A stretch of 64,000 nt of DNA from Gemmiger formicilis (GTDB lineage: Bacteria > Bacillota > Clostridia > Oscillospirales > Ruminococcaceae). The notes under the pieces were generated by a model, which ran no database searches, was not told the DNA's origin, and was given only the letters and a program-made list of their open reading frames with translations. The stretch covers positions 62,001 through 126,000 of the forward strand of contig NZ_FUYF01000002.1 in NCBI RefSeq assembly GCF_900167555.1. The letters run 5' to 3'. Position numbers and translations under genes: made by a program. Positions 32,880-42,075 of the stretch are shown in pieces (position 1 is the first letter of the stretch; each line of letters begins with the position of its first letter).

Positions 32880-33737
32880 ATGGAAAAAACGCAACTGCAA
32901 AACTACCATGTCCACTACGGCCCGGCCCAGGGCTGGAGCCGTGTCGACCTGCGCGAGCTGTGGCGCTACAAGGACCTGATCTGGCTCTTTGTCAAGCGCG
33001 ATTTCAACGTCATGTACAAGCAGACGGTGCTGGGCCCGGCGTGGATCTTAATTAACCCGCTCATGTCCACGGCCATGTACTGCGTCATGTTCGGCACGAT
33101 TGCCCAGCTGTCCACCGACGGCGTGCCGCAGATTCTGTTCTATCTGGCCGGCACGGCGCTGTGGGGCTTCTTCTCGTCCTGCATCAACAAGGTGTCGGGC
33201 ACGTTCACGACGAACTCCAACATCTTCAGCAAGGTGTATTTCCCGCGGCTGGCCATGCCGATTTCGACGGTGATCTCCGGCCTTATCAACTTTCTTGTGC
33301 AGTTTGCACTGTTTTTCATCCTGCTGCTTGTCTACCTTGCCAAAGGCGAGGTCAGCCCGCACTGGGGTATGCTGCTGCTGTGCGTGCCGCTGGTGCTGCA
33401 GGTCGGCCTGCTGGGCCTTGGCTGCGGCATCATCGTGTCCAGCCTGACGACCCGCTACCGCGATCTGATGGTCGTTGTTACCTTCGGCGTCCAGCTGTGG
33501 ATGTACGGCTCGCCCGTCGTCTACCCGCTGTCGATGATCACCCACCCCGTCCTGCGCGCGGTCATGGTCATCAACCCCATGACCGCACCGATGGAGAGCT
33601 TCCGTTATATCTTCTTCGGCACCGGGCAGGTCACGGGCGTCATGTGGGCGTCGTCGCTGATCTGGACCGTTGCGCTGCTGGCGCTGGGACTGTCGCTTTT
33701 CAGCAAGGTCGAAAAGACCTTCGTCGATACGGTGTAA
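32880..33737 (+). CDS. Polysaccharide ABC exporter permease (Wzm/TagG-like)
   Basis: 285 residues with six predicted membrane segments. It begins with a cytoplasmic stretch ending LWRYKDLIWLFVKRDFNVMYKQTVLGPAW, the characteristic entry to the ABC-2 transporter permeases of O-antigen/teichoic-acid export. It works with the ATPase 12 bases downstream to move the lipid-linked glycan across the membrane. Confidence 0.92.
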   Translation: MEKTQLQNYHVHYGPAQGWSRVDLRELWRYKDLIWLFVKRDFNVMYKQTVLGPAWILINPLMSTAMYCVMFGTIAQLSTDGVPQILFYLAGTALWGFFSSCINKVSGTFTTNSNIFSKVYFPRLAMPISTVISGLINFLVQFALFFILLLVYLAKGEVSPHWGMLLLCVPLVLQVGLLGLGCGIIVSSLTTRYRDLMVVVTFGVQLWMYGSPVVYPLSMITHPVLRAVMVINPMTAPMESFRYIFFGTGQVTGVMWASSLIWTVALLALGLSLFSKVEKTFVDTV

Positions 33738-33749
33738 GGGGGCGCGAGT

Positions 33750-35030
33750 ATGCGTGAAAATTCGTTGATGATTCGCGTCGAGAACGTGAAAAAGCAGTAC
33801 CGCTTGGGGCAGATCGGCGGCGGCACGCTGCGCGGCGACCTGCAAAGCTGGTGGGCCCGCAAGCGCGGCAAGGAGGACCCGAACACCCTCATTGGCACCG
33901 ACCAGCGCCTGATCGGTACGACGTTTATGGCGCTGAACGGCGTCAGCTTCACGGTCAACAAGGGCGAGGCCGTCGGCATCATCGGCTCGAACGGCGCGGG
34001 CAAGTCCACGCTGTTAAAGCTGCTGACCCACGTCACAGCCCCCACCTCCGGCGATATTGACCTGTATGGCCGCGTCGCCTCGATGCTCGAGGTCGGCACC
34101 GGCTTCCACCCCGAGATGACGGGCCGAGAAAACGTCTACCTGAACGGCGCGATTTTAGGTATGACCCGCGCCGAAATTGACGCCAAGATGGCGGAAATTA
34201 TTGAGTTCTCCGAGGTCGGCGACTTTATCGACACGCCGGTCAAACGCTATTCCAGCGGCATGTTCGTGAAATTGGCATTCTCCGTTGCCGCCCATCTGGA
34301 CAGCGAAATTATGATCATGGACGAGGTCCTCGCCGTCGGTGACATGAAGTTCCAGAAAAAGTGCCTGACCAAGATGCGCCAGGCCGCCCGGCGCGACGGC
34401 AAGACCGTCCTCTACGTCAGCCACAACATGGCGACGATCCGCGACCTGTGTGACCGCTGCATCGTGCTGGACAAGGGCAAGGTCATCTTCGACGGCGACG
34501 TGGACGAGGGCATCGCGCTGTACCTCTCCACCAAGTCGCAGGAGGCATCCTTCATCGACTACTCGGGCGTCAAGCGCGACAACTGGTTCAAGCGCGACAA
34601 CATCCGTCTGCAGTCCGTTGAGCTGCTCGACGCCGACAATGAGGTGCTCGAGCGCCGCAAGCCGGTCACGGTGCGCTACCGCGTCCATGTCAACGAGGCT
34701 GTCGCGGACGTGGGTCTGCGGCTGGAAATGCGCGACGAGGTCGGCAACCCGCTGGGCGCGACCTGCGTCTATGGGCTGGATCTGCAGCCCGGGTATACGA
34801 CGTTCACGGCGCGGTATGATTTGAGCGTGCTGGCCCCCGGCAAGTACGGCAGCTATTTCACCGTCATCACCCAGGGCGAGGGCGGCGCGCATACGGTGGA
34901 GGACTGGGTCCCCGGCATGATGTTCCGCATGGTGGACACCCTGACCGAGGGCGAGACCGAGTGGAACACCACCGCATGGGGCCCCATCGAGCTGCCCACC
35001 GCCGCCGTGGTGGAGGTGCAGCATGACTAA
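33750..35030 (+). CDS. Polysaccharide ABC exporter ATPase with C-terminal glycan-binding domain (Wzt-like)
   Basis: 426 residues. Walker A GSNGAGKST, signature YSSGM, Walker B EIMIMDEVLAVGD and switch His in YVSHNMA lie in the first 245 residues. A beta-sandwich of about 170 residues follows (YRVHVNEAVADVGLRLEM...), like the Wzt C-terminal domain that reads the cap of the polysaccharide before export. Its presence suggests that chain termination is coupled to export. It overlaps the GT6 start by 8 bases. Confidence 0.92.
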   Translation: MRENSLMIRVENVKKQYRLGQIGGGTLRGDLQSWWARKRGKEDPNTLIGTDQRLIGTTFMALNGVSFTVNKGEAVGIIGSNGAGKSTLLKLLTHVTAPTSGDIDLYGRVASMLEVGTGFHPEMTGRENVYLNGAILGMTRAEIDAKMAEIIEFSEVGDFIDTPVKRYSSGMFVKLAFSVAAHLDSEIMIMDEVLAVGDMKFQKKCLTKMRQAARRDGKTVLYVSHNMATIRDLCDRCIVLDKGKVIFDGDVDEGIALYLSTKSQEASFIDYSGVKRDNWFKRDNIRLQSVELLDADNEVLERRKPVTVRYRVHVNEAVADVGLRLEMRDEVGNPLGATCVYGLDLQPGYTTFTARYDLSVLAPGKYGSYFTVITQGEGGAHTVEDWVPGMMFRMVDTLTEGETEWNTTAWGPIELPTAAVVEVQHD

Positions 35031-35853
35031 GGTCGCGGCGCTCTACATCGCCACCGGCAGGTACACGGTGTTCTGGCCGGAATTTTACGAGAGCGCCGAG
35101 AAATACCTGCTCAAGGACTGCGAGGTCCACTACTTTGTCTTTACCGACACCGCGACCCTGCCCGGGGACGACAACCCCCGCGTGCATATCTGTGCGCAGG
35201 AAGCCTACTCCTGGCCGTTTGCCACGCTGCGCCGGTTTGAGATTTTTTTGAAGCAGGAGCAGGCGCTGAAAGCGTTTGACTACATCTTCTTCTTCAATGC
35301 CAACGCCGAGTTCATGCAGCCCGTCACGCGGGAGATGCTTTTGCCCCGCGCTGAAAAGGGCGAGCACCTGCTGGTCGTGCAGCACCCGTCGTTCTACGCC
35401 AAACCGAACTATGAGTTCACCTATGACCGCAACCCCCGCAGCACGGCCTGTATCCCCTACGGGCTGGGCAAATACTACGTCTGCGGCGGCGTCAACGGCG
35501 GCGAGGCGGCGGCATTTTTGCAGCTTTGCCACACGCTGGATGCACGCATCCGCCGCGACCTGCAGCGCAACGTCATTGCGCTCTGGCACGATGAATCCCA
35601 AATCAACCGGTATATCCTGTTCCGCAAAGACTTCCGCGTGCTGACCCCGGCGTTCTGCTACCCCGAGGGCTGGGACCATCTGCCGTTCCCCTGCATCATC
35701 CGCATCCGCAGTAAGGCGCGGTATATCGACATTCCGGCGCTGCGCAAGGACGCGCCGGAGACGAAGCTCTCCCCGGCGGTGGCGCGGTGGAACCACTTTG
35801 CCATGCGCGCCGCGCGGTGGACGCAGAACCATATTTTCAAAAAAGGAAGCTGA
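35023..35853 (+). CDS. GT6 family glycosyltransferase (ABO blood-group transferase family)
   Basis: 276 residues. YIATGRYTVFWPEFYESAEK, VHYFVFTDT, SWPFATLRRFEIF, FFFNANAEF (92-94 NAN), HPSFY, YDRNPRSTACIPYGLGKYYV, GGVNGG and LWHDESQINRY match GT6 throughout. GT6 includes the mammalian A/B transferases and alpha-1,3-galactosyltransferase; bacterial members replace the metal-binding DxD with NxN, as here. It should add Gal or GalNAc in alpha-1,3 linkage, retaining. It is about the normal length for bacterial GT6 proteins. Confidence 0.9.
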   Translation: MTKVAALYIATGRYTVFWPEFYESAEKYLLKDCEVHYFVFTDTATLPGDDNPRVHICAQEAYSWPFATLRRFEIFLKQEQALKAFDYIFFFNANAEFMQPVTREMLLPRAEKGEHLLVVQHPSFYAKPNYEFTYDRNPRSTACIPYGLGKYYVCGGVNGGEAAAFLQLCHTLDARIRRDLQRNVIALWHDESQINRYILFRKDFRVLTPAFCYPEGWDHLPFPCIIRIRSKARYIDIPALRKDAPETKLSPAVARWNHFAMRAARWTQNHIFKKGS

Positions 35854-35856
35854 CCG

Positions 35857-36825
35857 ATGACCGATACAAGCTGGCAAAACCGTGTGACCCTGCTGGTCAA
35901 CAGCTGCGACGCCTACGCCGATTTGTGGCAGCCGTTCTTTACGCTGCTCAAGCGCTATTTTGTGCCGCTGCCTGCGGAAATCCTGCTGAACACCGAGACA
36001 AAGGACTTCGCCTTTGACGGGCTGAATCTACGCTGTGTGCACAGCACCGCGCCGACCTACGGCGAGCGGATGACAGACGCCCTGCGCGAGGTGAAAACCG
36101 AGTACACGCTGCTGCTGCTGGATGACTTTTTCCTGCGGCGGCCCGTGGATATTGCGCGGCTGGCGGACATCGTCCGCTGGATGGACGCGGATCGGGACAT
36201 CGTTTATTTCAACAGCGACGTGACCGCCGCGGTGTGTGATTTGGAGGTGGACCGCTACCCCGGCTACCGCCGCCTGCCCGCCGGCAACCGCTATACGCTG
36301 AATTTGCAGGCTGCCGTCTGGCGCACGGCCAAATTTGCTGCCTACTGGCAGCACAAGGTCAGCCCATGGGACTGGGAGGAGCGCTGCAACGTGCTGACCG
36401 CCGCCCACCCGCGGGATAAGTTCTACTGTGTTACGCGAGAGGATGCGCGGTTCCTCGACTACGGCTACCACGGCGGCCAGTGGATGGGCATCTGCCACGG
36501 CCAGTGGGTGGAATCTGACGTTGTGCCGCTGTTTGAGAAGGAGGGCATCGAGGTCGATTTCTCAAAGCGCGGCTTCATAGACCTCGAGAACCGCCCCGCC
36601 AGCCTGAACAAAAGCGCGGACCGCGCCGAGCGCTATGCCCGCGTGCGCGCCTGTCTGGGGACGGCGTACCTGCTGCCGTATTTTGTATTCTGCCGCCGGT
36701 GCAATCTGTATTCCAAGCGGAACCACTGCGCCGTCGATGAGGATTATTTCCACTATTTGCAGCGCAAGGCCGATTTGCAGAATAAGACCGGCAAAAAAAT
36801 CTGGTTCGGGCCGATGCAGCGATAA
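35857..36825 (+). CDS. Putative glycosyltransferase, last gene of polysaccharide operon
   Basis: 322 residues, 3 bases after the GT6 stop. VTLLVNSCDAYADLWQPFF, EILLNTETKDFAFDG and YTLLLLDDFFLRRPVD look like a GT-A fold with an acidic LLDDFF motif; WRTAKFAAYWQHKVSPWDWE may be the acceptor site. I recognise the type from capsule loci but cannot name its family or sugar. Confidence 0.6.
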   Translation: MTDTSWQNRVTLLVNSCDAYADLWQPFFTLLKRYFVPLPAEILLNTETKDFAFDGLNLRCVHSTAPTYGERMTDALREVKTEYTLLLLDDFFLRRPVDIARLADIVRWMDADRDIVYFNSDVTAAVCDLEVDRYPGYRRLPAGNRYTLNLQAAVWRTAKFAAYWQHKVSPWDWEERCNVLTAAHPRDKFYCVTREDARFLDYGYHGGQWMGICHGQWVESDVVPLFEKEGIEVDFSKRGFIDLENRPASLNKSADRAERYARVRACLGTAYLLPYFVFCRRCNLYSKRNHCAVDEDYFHYLQRKADLQNKTGKKIWFGPMQR

Positions 36826-36838
36826 AAAGCCGATGAAA

Positions 36839-36975
36839 AGCCTCCCCCTTGGGGGAGAGTGGCCGCAGGCCGGGTGAGGGGCAGCTTTGCCGAGATGACC
36901 CGATTATGGGTTGTAATGGCGGGGTCTGTCCTCATCAGTCACCTGCGGTGACAGCTTCCCCGAGGGGGAAGCCTT
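36839..36975. repeat. Family-B repeat
   Basis: About 137 bp, AGCCTCCCCCTTGGGGGAG... to ...CTTCCCCGAGGGGGAAGCC, between the polysaccharide operon and the shared terminator. Confidence 0.85.
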
Positions 36976-36989
36976 TGCATGCTAACGAA

Positions 36990-37036
36990 AAAAGGATATG
37001 CAACAGAAAAGCTCTGCTGCATATCCTTTTATTTTT
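36990..37036. terminator. Bidirectional terminator between polysaccharide operon and tsaD
   Basis: AAAAGGATATGCA (36990-37002) pairs perfectly with TGCATATCCTTTT (37018-37030), with T-rich tails on both strands. Confidence 0.9.
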
Positions 37037-38043
37037 TACCGGTAATCAATCGGCAGCGTCGGCAGGCCGTTCAGGCTCCAATCGGCTAAATTGCCGTCCT
37101 GAAACTCGTAATACCCCTGCGCGGCGATCATCGCGCCGTTGTCGCCGCAGTATTTCAGCTCGGGCAAAAAGACCTTTGCGCCGAGCTTCTGCGCGCCGTC
37201 GTTGACCAGCTGGCGCAGACGGCCATTGGCGGCGACGCCGCCGGCCAGTACGACCTGCCTGGCGTTTGTGTCCGCCGCCGCGGCCAGCAGCTTTTTGGCC
37301 AGGATCTGGTCGATGCGCTCCTGGAAGCTCGCGGCCATGTCGGCCACGTTCACGGTCTGGCCCTTCTGCTCGGCGTTGTGGACCTCGTTGATGACGGCGG
37401 TTTTCAGGCCGCTGAAGCTCACGTTGTACTTGCCGTCCACATGGGGCACGGGCAGCTTGTACGCCTTGGGGTTGCCGTCCCGCGCCGCCGCGGCCACGCT
37501 GGGGCCGCCGGGGTAGGGCAGACCCAGCGTGCGGGCGACCTTGTCGTAGGCCTCGCCCGCGGCGTCGTCCACGGTGCGGCCTAAGATTTTATAGCGGCAC
37601 CAGTCCTCGACCAGTACAATGTGGCTGTGCCCGCCGCTGGCGACGAGGCACAGAAACGGCGGCTTCAGATCCTGATGCGTTAAATAGTTGGCCGCAATGT
37701 GCCCGCGCAGGTGGTGCACCGGCACAAGCGGTTTGCCCGCCGCGTAGGCCAGCCCCTTGGCAAAGTTGACGCCCACCAGCACCGCGCCGATGAGCCCCGG
37801 CGCAAACGTCACGGCTACGGCGTCCACGTCGGCCATCGTCATGCCGGCGTCGGCCAGCGCCTTGTCAACGGTGGCGCTGATATACTCCGCATGGCGGCGG
37901 CTGGCGATCTCCGGCACAACGCCGCCGTAGAGCGCCTGCTCTTTGACGCTGGTGGAGATGACGTTGGAGATGACCTTCCGTCCATCCTCCACAATCGCCG
38001 CCGCGGTTTCGTCGCAGGTGGACTCGATACCTAAAACATACAT
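37036..38043 (-). CDS. tsaD: tRNA t6A threonylcarbamoyltransferase TsaD
   Basis: 335 residues; start ATG 38043 follows AAAGGGTGA, and upstream in-frame sequence is repeat DNA. YVLGIESTCDETAAAIVEDG, SRRHAEY, HHLRGHIAAN (metal-binding His), ASGGHSHIVLV and LAGGVAANGRLR are all family hallmarks. TsaD catalyses the last step of t6A37 formation, with TsaB and TsaE encoded at 60.5-62.0 kb. Confidence 0.96.
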   Translation of the reverse strand: MYVLGIESTCDETAAAIVEDGRKVISNVISTSVKEQALYGGVVPEIASRRHAEYISATVDKALADAGMTMADVDAVAVTFAPGLIGAVLVGVNFAKGLAYAAGKPLVPVHHLRGHIAANYLTHQDLKPPFLCLVASGGHSHIVLVEDWCRYKILGRTVDDAAGEAYDKVARTLGLPYPGGPSVAAAARDGNPKAYKLPVPHVDGKYNVSFSGLKTAVINEVHNAEQKGQTVNVADMAASFQERIDQILAKKLLAAAADTNARQVVLAGGVAANGRLRQLVNDGAQKLGAKVFLPELKYCGDNGAMIAAQGYYEFQDGNLADWSLNGLPTLPIDYR

Positions 38044-38079
38044 ATTATCACCCTTTTTAAAGGAGTAGAGTAAAATCTC

Positions 38080-38214
38080 TTGGCCCCCTCTGGGAGGGGG
38101 CTCCGCCCGCAGGCGGTGGAGGAGAGAACTTTGCGGTAATACGAAAAATTTCGGGTAATGGCACAGTTCGCTCCCTCCGCCCCTACGGGGCACCTCCCTC
38201 GCCGAGGGAGGCAA
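38080..38214. repeat. Family-C repeat
   Basis: TTGGCCCCCTCTGGGAGGGG...CCGCAGGCGGTGGAGGAGAG...AAAAATTTCGGG...CCTCGCCGAGGGAGG, homologous to 18164-18299. Confidence 0.85.
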
Positions 38215-38238
38215 GTAGCGCGCGTTCGCGCGAAATAT

Positions 38239-40752
38239 TTAATGTGCCTCCAGCCATGTCTTTCCCACGCCGACCTCCGTCGTCAGGGGAACGCTGTAAT
38301 GCACGACGTTTTCCATTTCTTCCTTCAAAATGCGCTTGACTTCGTCGATTTCTTCCTCGGGCGCTTCGACGATCAGCTCATCGTGTACCTGCAAAAGCAG
38401 ACGCGCCTGCAATTTCTCGTCCCGCAGGCGCTGCCAGACGTGGACCATGGCCAGTTTAATGATGTCCGCCGCAGTGCCCTGGATCGGCGTGTTGCGGGCC
38501 ATCCGCTCGCCGCTGGCGCGCACCTGAAAGTTCGAGCTGGCCAGCTCCGGCAGGGCACGGCGGCGGCCAAACAGCGTCTCGACGTAGCCCTTGTCCTTCG
38601 CGTGGGCGATGCAGTCCTTCATATAACCGTCCACCTTCGGGAAGGTGTCGAGGTAGGTCTTTAAGAAAGTGTCCGCCTCCTTGACCGGGATGCCCAGATC
38701 CTTGCTCAGGGAGTACGCGCCCTTGCCGTACATGATGCCGAAGTTGATGGCCTTGCTGGCTGAACGCAGCTGCGGCGTGACCTCGCTCTCGGGAATGTGG
38801 TAGATTTTGGCAGCGGTGGAGCGGTGGATGTCCGCGCCGTTCAAAAACGCCTGCTGCATGTGCTCGTCGCCTGTGATGTGCGCCAGAATGCGCAGCTCGA
38901 TCTGCGAGTAGTCGGCGTCCACGAGCGTCTCGCCCGCGCCCGCCACAAAGTAGCTGCGCAGGCGGCTGCCCAGCTCGGTGCGGATGGGAATGTTCTGCAG
39001 GTTCGGCTCGGTGGAGGAGATGCGCCCGGTGCGCGCCTCGGTCTGGATGAAGGTCGAGTGGACCCGCCCGTCCGCAGCCTCGGCGTTCAGCAGGCCGTCC
39101 ACGTAGGTGGACAGCAGCTTGGCGTAGGTGCGGTATTTCAGGATCTCGTCAATGACCGGGCTGTAGGGGCGCAGGCTTTCCAGTGTCTCGGCGTCGGTGG
39201 AGTAGCCGCGGGCGTTTTTCTTGCGCGGCGGCAGGCCCAGCTTGTCAAACAGCGCCTCGCCCAGCTGCTTCGGACTGTTTACGTTGAACGAATAACCGAC
39301 AGTTGTATAAATATTGTTTAAGATCCCGTCCAGCTCGCTGCGCAGGCTGTCGCCGAACGCGCGGATGCCGTCGGCGTCAATCGCAAAGCCGATGCGCTCC
39401 ATGTCGGCCAGCACCCGGGCCAGCGGCAGCTCCATCACGTCCAGCAGCTTGCGCTGGCCGCTCTCGTCCAGCGCGGCGGCCAGCGTGTCGCACAGGCCCG
39501 CCAGCACGCCCGCATCGGGCGCGGCCTCACAGGCAAAGGCGGCGTGTACGCCGTACTCGGCGGCCAGGGAGTGTACCTCATAGCCGCTGGCCGACGGGTT
39601 TAAAAGATACGCGGCCAGCTTGCCGTCAAAGCGCAGCGCACTGCCGATGCCGCCGTGCTCCAGCGCCAGGCGGTAAAGCGGCTTTGCGTCGAACGCCCAA
39701 AGCTCGGCGCCGCTGTCCAGAATCGCGGCCAGCCGGTCCGTGTCGGGCAGGTAGACGTCCTGCCCCTGCACAAGGTACCAATCGCCGTCGGCGTTCCGGG
39801 CGGCGTAGAAGCGGCCCTCCAGCAGCAGCGGCAGGGGGGACGGCTCGACTGTCTCGAGCGGTGCGGCATTCTCGGATGGGGCGGGCGCGGTGCCGCCGTT
39901 CAGGCCCCAGCGGTCCACCAGCTTGTGCATTTCCAGCGCGGCCAGCAGCTGCGCGGCGGCAGCGGGGTCACCGGGCTGGCGCAGGTAGGCGGCAGGGTCG
40001 GTCTCGATGGGCGCGTCCTTGCGGATCGTGCCCAGCATATAGGACAGGTCGGCCTTGTCGCGGTTGGCGGTCAGCTTGGCGCGCTGCCCCGGCTTGACGG
40101 CCTTGTCGTCGATGTTGTCATAGACGCCTTGCAGGCTGCCGAACTTCGAAATCAGCGCCAGCGCGGTTTTTTCACCGATGCCGGGCACGCCGGGGATGTT
40201 GTCCGACGCATCGCCCATCAGGCTTTTGACGTCGATGAGCTGCGGCGGCTCGATGCCGTACTTCTCGCGGATGGCGGCGGGGTCCATGGGGATGGTCTCT
40301 TTGTTGGTTGCCAGCAACACGGTGGTTGCATCGTCCACAAGCTGCAAGCTGTCGCGGTCACCGGTAGCCAGCAGCGTCGTGCCGCCCGCGGCCTCGCACG
40401 CTGCGGCCAGCGTGCCGAGAATATCGTCGGCCTCCCAGCCGGCCTTGCTGACCTGCACAAAGCCAAGGTCGGTCAGCAGCTCCTTCAAAACCGGCATCTG
40501 CTGGGCCAGCTCCTCGGGCATGCCGTGGCGGGTGGCCTTGTAGCCGTCGTAGGCGGTGTGGCGGAACGTCGGCGCACGCTCATCCCACGCGATGGCGACG
40601 GCGTCGGGCTTGTGCGCCGTCAGCAGGTTGAGCAGTATATTTTGGAAGCCGTAGATGGCGTTGGTGTAGCGGCCATCCTTCGTCGTCAGCAGCTTGATGC
40701 CGAAAAACGCGCGGTTGACCAGGCTGTTGCCGTCCAGGACCATGAGTTTCAT
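38239..40752 (-). CDS. polA: DNA polymerase I
   Basis: 837 residues; ATG 40752 is preceded by GGAG. 5' nuclease domain (1-290: MVLDGNSLVNRAFFG, DAVAIAWDERAPTFRH, MGDASDNIPGVPGIG). The middle domain lacks the Exo I DxE and Exo III YxxxD residues, so proofreading is probably absent, as in many Firmicutes. The polymerase domain is complete: STEPNLQNIPIRTELG, DADYSQIELRILAH, KAINFGIMYGKGAYSL and LLLQVHDELIVEAP. Confidence 0.96.
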   Translation of the reverse strand: MKLMVLDGNSLVNRAFFGIKLLTTKDGRYTNAIYGFQNILLNLLTAHKPDAVAIAWDERAPTFRHTAYDGYKATRHGMPEELAQQMPVLKELLTDLGFVQVSKAGWEADDILGTLAAACEAAGGTTLLATGDRDSLQLVDDATTVLLATNKETIPMDPAAIREKYGIEPPQLIDVKSLMGDASDNIPGVPGIGEKTALALISKFGSLQGVYDNIDDKAVKPGQRAKLTANRDKADLSYMLGTIRKDAPIETDPAAYLRQPGDPAAAAQLLAALEMHKLVDRWGLNGGTAPAPSENAAPLETVEPSPLPLLLEGRFYAARNADGDWYLVQGQDVYLPDTDRLAAILDSGAELWAFDAKPLYRLALEHGGIGSALRFDGKLAAYLLNPSASGYEVHSLAAEYGVHAAFACEAAPDAGVLAGLCDTLAAALDESGQRKLLDVMELPLARVLADMERIGFAIDADGIRAFGDSLRSELDGILNNIYTTVGYSFNVNSPKQLGEALFDKLGLPPRKKNARGYSTDAETLESLRPYSPVIDEILKYRTYAKLLSTYVDGLLNAEAADGRVHSTFIQTEARTGRISSTEPNLQNIPIRTELGSRLRSYFVAGAGETLVDADYSQIELRILAHITGDEHMQQAFLNGADIHRSTAAKIYHIPESEVTPQLRSASKAINFGIMYGKGAYSLSKDLGIPVKEADTFLKTYLDTFPKVDGYMKDCIAHAKDKGYVETLFGRRRALPELASSNFQVRASGERMARNTPIQGTAADIIKLAMVHVWQRLRDEKLQARLLLQVHDELIVEAPEEEIDEVKRILKEEMENVVHYSVPLTTEVGVGKTWLEAH

Positions 40753-40841
40753 GCGCAATACTCCTTATAAACAATCTACATTTCAGTATACCACATTTGC
40801 GGAAAATATGGTAGAATAGAATGTAAAAATCGAAAAGTCTA

Positions 40842-40987
40842 AAGCCTTCCCCCGCGGGCGGGGGAAGGTGGCGCGCAGCACCGGATGAGGGGGCGGGCTT
40901 ACGGCCGGGACCCGGTCACGGGCGGCTGCGCGGACTTTGCCCCTCATCAGCCGCCTGCGGGCGGCAGCTTCCCCCGAGGGGGAAGCC
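40842..40987. repeat. Family-B repeat
   Basis: AGCCTTCCCCCGCGGGCGGGGGAAGG... to ...GGCAGCTTCCCCCGAGGGGG, between polA and dus. Confidence 0.85.
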
Positions 40988-41004
40988 TTTTGGAAAGGAA
41001 ACTT

Positions 41005-41979
41005 ATGCAGCTACGCAACCTATCCATCCCCACCGGCGCGGTGTTTGCGCCGATGGCCGGCCTGACCGACGCGGCGTGCCGCCATCTGATGGCCGACCAC
41101 GGCGCGGCCTGGACCGTCAGCGAGATGGCCAGCGCCAAGGCGCTGAACTTCCACGATGAAAAATCCCTGGCTCTGCTGCGGGACAAGCACCCCCACGGCC
41201 TGTACGCCATCCAGCTGTTCGGCGCGGAGCCGGAGTCGATGGCCAAGGCAATTCTGTTTGTAAGGGAGCAGGGCATCCAATTTGACATTCTCGACATCAA
41301 CATGGGCTGCCCCGCGCCCAAGATCACCGGCAGCGGCGCGGGCAGCAGGCTGCTGCTGGACCCGCCGCTCTGCGGGCAGATGGTCGCCGCCGCGCGCAAA
41401 GCGCTGGGCGATGATACGCCGCTGACCGTCAAGATGCGCATCGGCTGGGACGCCGACCACCTGACCGGCGTCGAGGTCGCCAAACAGCTTGAGGCCAACG
41501 GCGCAGACTTGATCGCCGTCCATGGCCGCACGCGGGAGCAGATGTACATCCCGCCCATCGACACGGCGGCCATCGCGGCCATCAAGCAGGCCGTGTCCGT
41601 CCCGGTGCTGGCCAACGGCGACGTGACCACCGCCGACGAAGCCCTTACCTTATTAGAAGCAACCGGCTGCGACGGCGTTATGATCGGGCGCGGTGCGCTG
41701 GGCGACCCGTGGCTGTTTGCGCAGGTGCGCGCAGCGCTGTTGGGCGAGGAACGCCCGCCCGAGCCGACGCTGAACCAGCGGATGACCGCTTTGCGCGACC
41801 AAATCTACGAAATGTGCGAGGAAAAGGGCGAGTGGGCCGCCATGCCCCAGGCACGCAGCCAGGCCATGCACTATATGAAGGGCCTGCACGGCGCTGCCGC
41901 CCTGCGCCGCTACTGCTCGATGCTCGAGCACTTCAGCGATGTGGATACGCTGATCGAGGCGGTGTATAGGTTGCAATAA
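41005..41979 (+). CDS. dusB: tRNA-dihydrouridine synthase (DusB-like)
   Basis: 324 residues from ATG 41005 after GGAAAGGAA. FMN-binding TIM barrel: VFAPMAGLTDAACRHLM, FDILDINMGCPAPKITG (catalytic-site loop), GSRLLLDPPLC, VKMRIGWD, VHGRTREQMYIP and GVMIGRGALGDPWLF. It reduces uridines in tRNA D-loops. In the CPAPKITGSGAGS loop the usual catalytic Cys appears as Gly/Ala, which departs from the typical CP..KV...CG pattern. Confidence 0.92.
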   Translation: MQLRNLSIPTGAVFAPMAGLTDAACRHLMADHGAAWTVSEMASAKALNFHDEKSLALLRDKHPHGLYAIQLFGAEPESMAKAILFVREQGIQFDILDINMGCPAPKITGSGAGSRLLLDPPLCGQMVAAARKALGDDTPLTVKMRIGWDADHLTGVEVAKQLEANGADLIAVHGRTREQMYIPPIDTAAIAAIKQAVSVPVLANGDVTTADEALTLLEATGCDGVMIGRGALGDPWLFAQVRAALLGEERPPEPTLNQRMTALRDQIYEMCEEKGEWAAMPQARSQAMHYMKGLHGAAALRRYCSMLEHFSDVDTLIEAVYRLQ

Positions 41980-41980
41980 C

Positions 41981-42065
41981 GTAGGGGCCGGGCATGCCCG
42001 GCCCGCAACCTTCCCGTAAAAGCGCAATAACCGGTATGCCGCGGGCCGGACATGTCCGGCCCCTA
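41981..42065. repeat. Two family-A repeats
   Basis: GTAGGGGCCGGGCATGCCCG and GGGCCGGACATGTCCGGCCC units, 2 bases after the dus stop. Confidence 0.85.
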
Positions 42066-42075
42066 CCGTGGCGCT

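Noticed and set aside
38044-38214. N-terminal extension of TsaD by 57 residues
   Set aside because: The extension is translated from a family-C repeat; the ATG at 38043 has an RBS and the conserved TsaD start.
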